From Aquimarina longa SW024 (GTDB lineage Bacteria > Bacteroidota > Bacteroidia > Flavobacteriales > Flavobacteriaceae), in NCBI RefSeq assembly GCF_001401755.1, contig NZ_KQ474101.1, forward strand, positions 1 to 64,000: a stretch of 64,000 nt of DNA, read 5' to 3'. Below, piece by piece: positions 9,001-14,728 of the stretch. Position numbers and translations under genes: made by a program. Every line of letters begins with the position of its first letter. Position 1 is the first letter of the stretch. The notes under the pieces were generated by a model. That model did not search any database and had not been told where the DNA came from. It was given only the letters and a program-made list of their open reading frames with translations.

Positions 9001-11814
9001 CTATTTACGATAACAGCGAGTTTAGGCAAGGAACTAGAAATAGATTTTCAATATGTTAAAGACTTGCTTTCTGAGTATTATATAGAAATGATTACATCTC
9101 ATTTTGAGGTTGTTTTACATCAGTTAATCACGCTACCAGAAGAAAGTAAAATAAAGGATATTAGTATATTTTCTAAAAAAGAGCATGACTTGCTAACTAC
9201 AGGTTTTAATACGACTACTGTAGATTATCCTTTAAAAACAACAATACTTAGTGTATTTAATGACCAAGTAATACATACTCCACATGCTATAGCAACTGTT
9301 TTTGAAGATGTAACAATGACCTATGCAGAATTAGATACACGCTCTAATCAGTTAGCCGCTTACTTGATAGAACAAGGGGTTAAAACAGGTGATTTAGTCG
9401 GTATTTGTTTAGATCGCTCTTTAGAAATGATAATAGGGATTATGGGTATTCTTAAATCAGGGAGTGCATATGTACCTATAGACCCAGAATCTCCTAAAGA
9501 TAGAATCCATTATATTATAGAGGATAGTGCTATTTCTGTTTTTGTAACAGATCAAAAACAATCATTAAGTATAGGCGATAAAGACGATATAACTTTTATA
9601 TGTATAGATAAAGACTGGGAAATAATCGAAACACGAATATCCAAAACCTTATTAATCCCTAGTCCAGAGGATATAGCTTATGTAATTTACACCTCAGGTA
9701 CTACAGGGCAGCCCAAAGGAGTTTTGATTAGTCATCATTCATTATATGACTATGCGCTAACGTTTAGTTCTTATTTTAATCTTCAATCAGATGATAAGAT
9801 CCTACAGCAAGCCAGTATTTCTTTTGATGTTTCTGTAGAAGAAATTTTTCCTATTTTAATAAGTGGAGGAGTACTATACTTAGCCAAATCAGCCAAAGAC
9901 TTTGATGCATTATTACAGATATGTGAACAAGAAGAAATTACCTTGTTAAGTACCAGTCCATATTTTGTACAATATCTAAACACCGTTAAAGATGATTTTA
10001 AGCTTAAGCTTCGTACCCTAATCAGTGGAGGAGATGTATTAAAACCAGAGTATGTTACTAATTTGTATTCAGAAATCCCTATTTATAACACATATGGTCC
10101 TACAGAAAGTACAGTATGTGCTACATATCATAGTATTACAGATATAGAATCTTCTACCATCCCGATAGGAAAACCAATTACTAATAGAGTAATCTATATT
10201 GTCAATCAATCATTAGAATTACAACCAACAGGAGTGTCAGGAGAGATTCTTATAGGAGGATCTGGTATAGCCCAAGGATATCTAAACAAGGCAGAATTAA
10301 CCAAAGAACGTTTTATAGAGAGTCCTTTTAGAGAAGGAGAAATTGTATATCGAACAGGGGATTTGGGGAGATGGAATCCAGAGGGTACTATAGAATTTAT
10401 AGGTCGAAAAGATGATCAAATAAACATTAGAGGATATCGTATAGAATTAGGTGAGATAGAAGCAGTATTATCAAGTATGCCATTAGTAGAAAACTGTTGT
10501 GTATTATGCAAAGAAGATATTAATAGTACTACTCAATTAGTTGGTTATATAGCATCCTCAGAAGATATAGATAAGCACTCTGTTAGAGTATTCCTCAGAG
10601 AGAAATTACCAGAATATATGGTTCCTCAATTATGGGTTATGCTAGATGAAATGCCACTGAATATCAATGGTAAGATTGATAAAAAAGCACTCCCAGAAGT
10701 AGATTTATCAGCTCTTTCTACAGAAACGTATGTTGCACCTACCAATGATGTAGAGCAAAAAGTAGTTACTATCTGGCAAGAATTACTAGGAATCGAACAA
10801 ATAGGAATACACGATAACTTCTTTGACTTAGGAGGACATTCTATCTTAGCTATGAAACTTATGGTTATTATCAATAAAGAGTTTTCTAAAGCGATGAATA
10901 TTTCATACCTATTCCAATACCCAACAATAGCATTATTTAGCGAGCAAATTGTTTCAGGTGACGGTACAGAAAATAAAATCCTTATAGAGTTTAATACACA
11001 AGGAAGTAAAAGACCTATTTTCTGTGTACATCCATTAGGAGGTACAGTAATGATATATAAAGACCTTAGCGAATCTTTAGGATCTCAACAACCATTCTAT
11101 GCATTTCAATCCTCTGGGATGGACGGAGAATCACCAATCCTTAGAACAGTAGAAGAAATGGCAGTATTGTATATTAAAGAGATGCAAAAAATTGATGAGA
11201 TTGGTCCTTATACCTTAGCAGGATACTCTTTTGGAGGAAATATAGCTGTAGAAATGGCATTACAATTAAGAAATAAAGGATTTGAGGTAGTAGAGTTATT
11301 GATTTTTGATACCCCTCCTCCGACAGAAGAAACAGAGGAAATGACGACATTAGAGTTCAAGGAATTTTTAAGCCATATGATTAAAGGAATCAATACAGAA
11401 TATGATACAGATATAGCAACCGATTCCTCACAGTTCGAAAATAAATCAAAAGAAGAACAGTTAGAGGTATTATATTCTTTAATTCGAACTTCTGAAATAG
11501 CGATCACAGAATCTCAAATGAAAGGAGTAATAGGAGTAGTGATGGCTAATGAAGAGTGTCGATATACAGCAGAAATAGATCAAAAATTAGATGCTAAAGT
11601 TATCTTGTTTAAAGCAAATGATGGATCAGATGCAGAAGAGATTAAGAAACAAGAGAGTACGGCTTATGGATGGCAGGAATTAACGACACAACCTGTAATT
11701 ATAAAACATCTTACAGAAGATCATGAGACGATACTAAGGCCGCCTTTTGTAAAAGAAGTTACAGATTATCTAACCTCTAGAGAAGTAATCTCATCAAATG
11801 AATTAGTAAAATAG
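1..11814 (+). CDS. Nonribosomal peptide synthetase, 3' part of gene: (T)-C-A-T-C-A-T-E-C-A-T-TE
   Basis: Assembly-line enzyme that activates, joins and releases amino acids as a peptide. The reading frame is open from base 1; the first two codons, His-Ser, are the end of a carrier GGHS motif, so the 5' end lies outside the window. Seen in order: carrier end (1-140); condensation domain (about 178-1480, HHIASDG at 550); adenylation A1 (about 1540-3000); carrier (GGHS at 3130); condensation (HHISSDG at 3685); A2 (about 4670-6150); carrier with GGDS at 6274, the form usual before epimerases; epimerization domain (HHLVVDG at 6829, NYLGQLD); condensation domain of the D-to-L kind (SPLQEGMLFH, HHILMDG at 8272); A3 (about 9235-10700); carrier (GGHS at 10831); thioesterase with GYSFGG at 11221. 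My hand alignment to GrsA gives specificity letters DPSLIGEVW for A1 and DVESIGTVC for both A2 and A3. The latter resembles the bacitracin Lys code (DAESIGSVC). Inferred product end: X, D-Lys-like, L-Lys-like, then hydrolysis or cyclization. Confidence 0.95.
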   Translation, partial: HSILATRLVSMIRKRMEVEILIREIFMYPTVSQLGVHMLEATKGNVLPEIISYQKTDKVPLSFSQERLWFIDQLEGSLGYHIPILLQLKGNIDKEVLENSFRTIISRHEILRTVITSDDGIGYQYSIPADEWKMDEISIKKAEEISEKLEEYIAQPFDLSEDYMFRMCLFSLGEQEYILAGVFHHIASDGWSDGIFVNEFVYLYNTLKQQQQPTLLPLSIQYADYAIWQREHIQGEVLEKELSYWKEKLTGATPLLLPTDYVRPSVQSSNGTSISFSLDKGIQEGVYKICKQEKVTTFMMLLASFNVLLYKYSGQKDICVGTPIANRTQKEAEGLIGFFVNTLVLRNSLEENISFLNFLQQVKKTTLEAYGNQSAPFEKVVDHVIETRDMSISPLFQVLFVFQNKLAHQGDMTLDGLTLSPYNYERKISSFDITISISESDSGFEIDIEYCTDIFKEETIINLSKHYEELLKGIIKDSDTKINALGILTKDDKQTLLYDFNPKAFTLPEKKTVLDLFQEQVTLVPNAIAVVFEETTVTYSELDKITDDLALCLQQKGISKNDFVGICIDRSLEMIIGILGVLKSGGAYVPISPDYPSERIDYMLQDTQIRIILSNSNCIDSLINQKSIDFILLDKNETYANDIVTQRDINTIEATDTAYVIYTSGSTGTPKGVLVSHQNLLALAHSRLSYYGTIESMVLLPSFVFDPSVSVIIGTLLTGGRLIIPTESSISDPSAIKNLLNTKIDLILCVPTYYEFLVDEGILDATEFRGVILGGEALSKSIVSKHFDTYSDIPIYNEYGPTECTVWSTVSKITNPDQVITIGSPINTAQIYIIDSYYNLVPKGVIGEICIGGLGVSKGYLNREDLTQAVFVPNPFVKGEQIYHTGDLAKWLPDGTIEFIGRKDDQVKIRGYRVELGEIESILLENEEVRSCCVLASKDNLGTNRLIGYVVTNGEFKKHTIQEFLKTRLPEYMIPQLWVSLDSMPLTSNGKIDKSVLPDPEMTQLSKVEYVAPKSETEKQLVTIWQDLLEVEQIGIQDNFFDMGGHSLLATRLVSRIRKEMEIEITVKNVFTYPKISELSVHIEKQAKGVLLPEIVPQERTEKIPLSYSQERLWFIDELEGSTAYHLPVVMKLEGKLDIQILENSFKLVVDRHEVLRTIIYKEDGVGYQKIIPSDDWSIEIVRLENPEDLESHVNTYLIAPFDLSKDYMFRMRLYDLGNNSYVIAGVFHHISSDGWSNNILIKEFTHLYYALSTTSTIELPPLSIQYADYALWQRKYVSGDVLDRQLEYWSNQLRGTSPLYLPIDYTRPSIQSNEGTNIGFTLDEELSDALKAMSKREDVTIFMLLLTAFKVLLYRYSGQEDICVGTPVANRTQGEIEDVIGFFVNTLALRSDLSQSPTFTALLHQVKEVTLGAYDHQQVPFEKIVDKVVTTRDRSISPLFQVMFTVQDSLETEETTASIIEGLKLSSYNFKEDTAQFEITLTAMTSSKEIFFNIEYCTALFKENTIQKMFIHFEELLRSIVKDSKTSIGSLSMLPTKEKDQLKDIFNETKVVYPSERTIIDLFKNQVLQSPLATALVFEGKSISYEELDKRSTSLASYLHKIAGTKQQFIGISMERSTEMIVGILSILKSGKAYVPIDATYPKERIDYILRDADISVVVTSSANAHKYTTEENEHIVSILLDEKWEEVSEKSTEIITEVVSPNDIAYVIYTSGTTGQPKGVLISHHSLYDYALTFSSYFNLQSDDKILQQASISFDVSVEEIFPILISGGALHLATSAKDFDALLQVCEQEEITLLSTSPYFVQYLNTVKDNFKLKLRTLISGGDVLKPEYVTNLYSEIPVYNTYGPTESTVCATYHSITDIESSTIPIGKPITNRVIYIVNQSLELQPTGVSGEILIGGSGIAQGYLNKEELTKERFIESPFREGEIVYRTGDLGRWNSEGAIEFIGRKDNQVNIRGYRIELGEIEAALSNMPLVENCCVLCKEDINSTTQLVGYIASQEEIDKQQVIEFLRDKLPEYMIPKLWIMLDEIPLTTNGKIDKKALPDIELSKLSTVTYQAPRNEIEEHLAIVWQELLGVEQVGIHDNFFDLGGDSIITIQVVSRLKRYGYHLQPKDLFEYQTLSGLSKVVEKKIDQIKGEQGVLEGDCALSPIQQWYFEEGYATDSHFNQSIFVAVSKTIEQEYLEQATIALIAYHDALRFSYHQEEDIWIQKYKNHTGELEIVDLQNVDGDISDLITETCTSYQEGLELSTGEIFKVVLIKTPDTEEMNRLFIVAHHLVVDGVSWRIILDDFNTILETLEKEEKINLGVKGSSFREWVTEFRTYATHTSVLKQLPYWKSISDDYIPLPMDNEDKDSKFKDLIEYSIRLDKEYTSLLLKEVYHAYGTEIDDILLCCLALTLTEWTHSDKLVIGMESHGREHISKTIDNSRTVGWFTNLYPVSLSVTSKISLGELIKSIKEQLRRIPDKGIGYSALRYMHPSQDIREQLSNTSWDVVFNYLGQLDNTVQKSDWLDAALESPGSEIGDMTPVPESLAINSSVAGGELTMGWSFSEEKFSQDTIEKLAKTYLENLKKIITHCTDQEKRELTPSDYGLEKEIDYHDFNTYAATLEQITHQGKTTLTPLYKLSPLQEGMLFHGVFTENSNAYIEQLVINFSKTIDVEVMKASWDYVLQNHSILRSAFIYGEFSIPLQRVYQKVTLPFEELDYTQYSISKQEELFADFLEKDKNTPFVFDKPPLMRVTMIKTSANTFKMIFTNHHILMDGWSFSIIMGEIMNAYEAITKGEQLPVVEEDLFEDYIKYIGGKDIYEEEKFWKHYLEKLDTPTLLPFIAPTPLRNTETSEQGKETLIIDQALTERLKDYAQKHRLTVNTLVQGVWALLLSRYTNTEDVVFGATVSGRSTDMEDSERKVGLYINTLPLCANIDKDKSIVEQLLELQSGHTACREHQYTSLSTIQSYSTIKGDLFDSIVVFENYPISDTLFEEESLLEIKTIEAKEQTNYLFTITASLGKELEIDFQYVKDLLSEYYIEMITSHFEVVLHQLITLPEESKIKDISIFSKKEHDLLTTGFNTTTVDYPLKTTILSVFNDQVIHTPHAIATVFEDVTMTYAELDTRSNQLAAYLIEQGVKTGDLVGICLDRSLEMIIGIMGILKSGSAYVPIDPESPKDRIHYIIEDSAISVFVTDQKQSLSIGDKDDITFICIDKDWEIIETRISKTLLIPSPEDIAYVIYTSGTTGQPKGVLISHHSLYDYALTFSSYFNLQSDDKILQQASISFDVSVEEIFPILISGGVLYLAKSAKDFDALLQICEQEEITLLSTSPYFVQYLNTVKDDFKLKLRTLISGGDVLKPEYVTNLYSEIPIYNTYGPTESTVCATYHSITDIESSTIPIGKPITNRVIYIVNQSLELQPTGVSGEILIGGSGIAQGYLNKAELTKERFIESPFREGEIVYRTGDLGRWNPEGTIEFIGRKDDQINIRGYRIELGEIEAVLSSMPLVENCCVLCKEDINSTTQLVGYIASSEDIDKHSVRVFLREKLPEYMVPQLWVMLDEMPLNINGKIDKKALPEVDLSALSTETYVAPTNDVEQKVVTIWQELLGIEQIGIHDNFFDLGGHSILAMKLMVIINKEFSKAMNISYLFQYPTIALFSEQIVSGDGTENKILIEFNTQGSKRPIFCVHPLGGTVMIYKDLSESLGSQQPFYAFQSSGMDGESPILRTVEEMAVLYIKEMQKIDEIGPYTLAGYSFGGNIAVEMALQLRNKGFEVVELLIFDTPPPTEETEEMTTLEFKEFLSHMIKGINTEYDTDIATDSSQFENKSKEEQLEVLYSLIRTSEIAITESQMKGVIGVVMANEECRYTAEIDQKLDAKVILFKANDGSDAEEIKKQESTAYGWQELTTQPVIIKHLTEDHETILRPPFVKEVTDYLTSREVISSNELVK
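5116..5999 (+). repeat. Duplicated adenylation-domain block, copy 1 (A2)
   Basis: This 884-bp stretch inside A2 of the NRPS matches 9673-10556 in A3 at a constant offset of 4557 bp with no indel that I could see. Differences are scattered single bases. It covers the whole substrate pocket region, from the YTSGTTG loop to beyond the GRKD motif, while the flanking adenylation sequence is clearly more diverged. That points to recent gene conversion or module duplication. Confidence 0.85.
9673..10556 (+). repeat. Duplicated adenylation-domain block, copy 2 (A3)
   Basis: Partner of 5116-5999. The pocket letters are the same in both copies, so the two modules should load the same amino acid. The largest visible difference is a short run near 9870-9900 that changes GGALHLATSAKD to GGVLYLAKSAKD. 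Confidence 0.85.
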
Positions 11815-11853
11815 ATTTTAAACATAAATATTTATTAGCATAAAAACGAGTAG

Positions 11854-13209
11854 ATGAAAAAATATATAACCTATTTATCCTTTTTAATACTATCTCTATT
11901 TGGAACGGATTTAACAGATTTTGCATTAAGTGTATGGATATTAGATCAACCTGGATCTAGTGTTAGTTCATATTCCTTAGTATGGTTTTTTGAAGCAGTT
12001 CCAGGAGTTGTCCTTGCTCCTTTTATAGGTAGTTTAGTAGATAGATGGAATAAAAAACAAATGATTGTATGGGGACAGGTAGTAGCAGGTGTAGGAAGTG
12101 TTGCCCTTATGATCTTACATCATTTTGCGTTATTACAAGCTTGGCATATTATGATTGTAGCAGGAATTGGATCAATTGCAAGTATGTTTGTTTTTGATGC
12201 GTTTCAGGCATCGACAAGTACTTTGGTTACCAAAGATAAGTTAGTTAAAGCTAATAGTATGTCTAGTACAATGTATGGCGTGGTACAGATGGGAGTACCA
12301 ATACTAGCCCCAGTATTATATAAACTTATAGGTATAAAAAGTATCTTTTTTATTGATGCAGTAACTTTCTTGATTTCGGTAGTAGCCTTTCTTTTATTAG
12401 GATTTATAGTAGTCGCAAGATCTAGCGAAAAATTTAATTTACGAGCAGATTTAGAGGTAGTAAAGTCCTTTATAAAAGAAAAACCAGGGTTTAAAAGTTT
12501 CATTTTTTTCTTTTTCCTAATGTCTTTTTTAATAGGTTTTATAAGTGTACTATTTACACCATTAGTTTTAGATTTTTCTAATGAGTATGTATTAGGTATT
12601 GTGATGTCTTGTGCAGGATTGGGGGCTTTAGTAGGCGGAATACTTGTAGGAGTAGTCAAAGGAATTAAACGACCAATGAGTACTATCATTAATCTAGGTT
12701 TTGTAAAAAGTATAGTATTTTTTGCAATCTTTCTTTATATCAGTCAATACTCACTAGCAATAGGAGGAATCATATTAATGGCACTTTTTACTGTAGAAAT
12801 GGTGGTTAGTGAGGCATTCTTACAAGCATTGATTCCAGTAGAAAAGCAAGGAAGAATAATGGGAGTAGTCTCATTTTTTGTAGGTATAGCAGCGCCAATA
12901 GCCTATTTCCTAGCAGGTCCTCTAGTCGATTTTGTAAAATTAGGAATTGAAAAATTTTATCCCGAAATGTATACCCATTATCCAGGAACCAATCTTACAG
13001 CTGCAATAGCAGTTGTATTTGGTTTATACGGACTTTTTCTATTATTAATATCACTGATATACAAAGCAAAAAAGACATTTGTTCATTTAGATAACTTATA
13101 TGTCGAAGAGTTGAAAAATCAAAAAGAAGAATTATCAAAATCAGAAGATGATCTAATAGAGATTGATGAAAGCAAGAAACCATTAGAAGAAGCATCAATT
13201 GAAAATTAA
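11854..13209 (+). CDS. MFS transporter, probable exporter of the NRPS product
   Basis: A 451-residue polytopic membrane protein of the major facilitator superfamily. Hydrophobic helices run to about residue 415 and a short charged cytoplasmic tail follows. The loop after helix 2 carries GSLVDRWNKKQ, matching the MFS motif A pattern (GxLaDrxgrkx). The family includes drug and siderophore efflux proteins of the EntS/MdrP type. It starts 39 bp after the NRPS stop on the same strand with no terminator between them, so co-transcription is likely and the natural reading is export of, or self-protection from, the peptide. The substrate cannot be read from sequence. Confidence 0.88.
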   Translation: MKKYITYLSFLILSLFGTDLTDFALSVWILDQPGSSVSSYSLVWFFEAVPGVVLAPFIGSLVDRWNKKQMIVWGQVVAGVGSVALMILHHFALLQAWHIMIVAGIGSIASMFVFDAFQASTSTLVTKDKLVKANSMSSTMYGVVQMGVPILAPVLYKLIGIKSIFFIDAVTFLISVVAFLLLGFIVVARSSEKFNLRADLEVVKSFIKEKPGFKSFIFFFFLMSFLIGFISVLFTPLVLDFSNEYVLGIVMSCAGLGALVGGILVGVVKGIKRPMSTIINLGFVKSIVFFAIFLYISQYSLAIGGIILMALFTVEMVVSEAFLQALIPVEKQGRIMGVVSFFVGIAAPIAYFLAGPLVDFVKLGIEKFYPEMYTHYPGTNLTAAIAVVFGLYGLFLLLISLIYKAKKTFVHLDNLYVEELKNQKEELSKSEDDLIEIDESKKPLEEASIEN

Positions 13210-13302
13210 TTTCTATTAGATAGTAAGTGGTACATAAATTGACAGGTAAAACTAATAGTATGATTCATAAGAATAACACATTTTATAATAAAAAATAAAT
13301 AG

Positions 13303-14121
13303 ATGAATAATTATCTTAAGAGTATAATCCTAATAATGATAGCCAGTATATCATATGGGCAAGAAATATATAAAGGACATATAATTGATAATGAAACTAA
13401 AGAAACACTACCGTATGTAAATATTGGAATTATAAAAAAGAATATAGGTACAGTATCAAACAATGAAGGTTTTTTTCAGATAGAACTGACATCTCAGTAC
13501 GATCAAGATTCTATACAAATATCAATGATCGGTTATAAGAAGTATGTTAGAAGTGTATTAGATTTTAAAAAAGAGATATCAAAATCAGAAAGCATTGGGT
13601 TGACGCAAGAAACTAATATATTAGATGAAGTAATCGTATCTAATAAGAAGAAAAAAGTAAAGATATTAGGAAATAAAACGAAATCAAAAAGTATGGTTGG
13701 AGGGTTTTCTTCTAATCAATTAGGAAATGAAGTAGGAATTATTGTAAAGATCAAAAAAAGCCCAACACGTATAAAAAGTTTTCATGCATCGATAGCTTCT
13801 AATGAGTATGAAGAAGTAAAATTTAGGCTTAATTTTTATAGCGTAAAAGATAAAATGCCGTATAAAAATATACTCAAAGAGAATATTATATGCTCTACAT
13901 CTATAAAAGAAGGTGTCTTTACTGTTGATCTTAGCAAATATGATATTGTAGTAGAAGATGATTTTTTTGTTTCTCTAGAGTGGATAGAAGATTTAGGTAA
14001 GAATGGGCTGCTGTTCTCTGTAGGTCTTTTTGGTAGTTCTATAATAGAAAGACAAACAAGTCAAGGAACATGGAACAAAGTAGGAGTAGGAGTAGGTTTT
14101 AATGTTACGGCAGAATATTAA
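13303..14121 (+). CDS. Secreted protein with carboxypeptidase-regulatory-like domain
   Basis: A 272-residue protein with a signal peptide (first about 19 residues, ending SYGQ). Next is a CarboxypepD_reg-like beta-sandwich with the usual wording: GHIIDNETKETLPYVNIGI, then a GTVSNNEGFFQIEL stretch and a SMIGYKKY strand. In Bacteroidota this fold is the N-terminal extension of TonB receptors, but here no barrel follows. The second half (residues about 120-272) is a beta-rich region I do not recognise beyond general similarity to flavobacterial proteins of this layout. It begins 93 bp after the MFS gene on the same strand. A link to peptide biosynthesis is possible only by position. Confidence 0.75.
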   Translation: MNNYLKSIILIMIASISYGQEIYKGHIIDNETKETLPYVNIGIIKKNIGTVSNNEGFFQIELTSQYDQDSIQISMIGYKKYVRSVLDFKKEISKSESIGLTQETNILDEVIVSNKKKKVKILGNKTKSKSMVGGFSSNQLGNEVGIIVKIKKSPTRIKSFHASIASNEYEEVKFRLNFYSVKDKMPYKNILKENIICSTSIKEGVFTVDLSKYDIVVEDDFFVSLEWIEDLGKNGLLFSVGLFGSSIIERQTSQGTWNKVGVGVGFNVTAEY

Positions 14122-14170
14122 GGAGTCTATAGATAAAACCTGGTAGTGTCCAACATACTGTGTAAATAAA

Positions 14171-14210
14171 AATTAGGCAGGTTTTAAAACCCGCCTAATT
14201 TTTTTTGTTT
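14171..14210 (+). terminator. Rho-independent terminator
   Basis: The arms AATTAGGC and GCCTAATT (14171-14178 and 14193-14200) enclose an inner GGTTTTAAAACC palindrome with one A/C mismatch. A run of eight T follows. It lies 50 bp after the stop of the gene ending at 14121. It may also belong to the left end of the insertion-sequence remnant that follows. Confidence 0.75.
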
Positions 14211-14233
14211 AATTTTAATAACACAGTTTTCTT

Positions 14234-14344
14234 ATGGAAGATGTAAAGAAACAATTTTTAGAAAGTGGCTTACTGGATGGTTTAAAGACCGAAGCCGAGT
14301 TAACCAGTTTATTAAAACAGCTTCACAGTACTGCTTTAGAATAA
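14234..14344 (+). pseudogene. N-terminal stub of an IS256-like transposase
   Basis: A 36-codon frame beginning MEDVKKQFLESG and ending in LTSLLKQLHSTALE before a stop. This resembles the N-terminus of IS256/mutator-type transposases, where a similar helix precedes the conserved HLGY region. Nothing of the catalytic DDE part follows, so only the left tip of an element survives. The assignment is from memory of the family's wording and rests on a short segment. Confidence 0.55.
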
Positions 14345-14367
14345 ATGTTCCTTTTGATTCATACACC

Positions 14368-14684
14368 CTATAGTATCATTTCTATTACTTCTCCATCTTC
14401 GGGGATGATAACCTTATCTATTAATTTATTATTTATTAATATTTCTTTTAACTTTTCTCTAGTTAATAATGATTTATGGACTCCATATGGTTTGCAATAA
14501 CTTTACCCGAAGTGTTTTTTACAAATTTTAGAATATCATCCACATTAATGATAAGTTGTTTAAATAAATCGAACTGAGGAGCACCGCAAGCTAAAACACT
14601 AATATCTGGATTATAATTTTTTAAAACTTTATCTACTATAATCAGTTTTAAACCCTTCAAAATAAATAGAAATAAAAAACCCAA
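14368..14684 (-). pseudogene. Broken C-terminus of a metallo-beta-lactamase-fold hydrolase (UlaG-like)
   Basis: On the minus strand, the frame from 14684 reads a tail with NPDISVLACGAPQFDLF, NVDDILKFVK and IANHMESINHY before a stop at 14463. The sequence resumes in another frame, LTREKLKEILINNKLIDK then VIIPEDGEVIEM, and ends at 14368. Together these match the end of UlaG-like MBL-fold hydrolases, where a conserved H-M-(D/E)-x-x-N-H is followed by (L/S)xRxEL and PEDGE. A one-base deletion near 14467 explains the break. The metal-binding N-terminal half is absent, so this is a 5'-truncated, frameshifted relic next to the transposase stub. Confidence 0.6.
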
Positions 14685-14700
14685 GCATAAAGCTTGGGTT
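14675..14700 (-). terminator. Terminator of the giant subtilase gene
   Basis: A perfect 9-bp stem, AACCCAAGC (14678-14686) and GCTTGGGTT (14692-14700), has a 5-base loop. On the minus strand a run of T follows. It sits 29 bp past the stop codon at 14729. Confidence 0.85.
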
Positions 14701-14728
14701 ACATATAATTAATTAAGGAGGTGAAGGG

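Noticed and set aside
22-11814. TTG at 22 as the true start of the NRPS
   Set aside because: The frame is open to base 1 and the codons before it complete a carrier-domain motif (HS-ILATRL), so the gene begins outside the window.
12204-12689. 161-codon open frame on the minus strand
   Set aside because: It lies wholly inside the MFS transporter gene, has low-complexity Lys/Ile/Thr content and matches no family; it is a shadow of the real frame.
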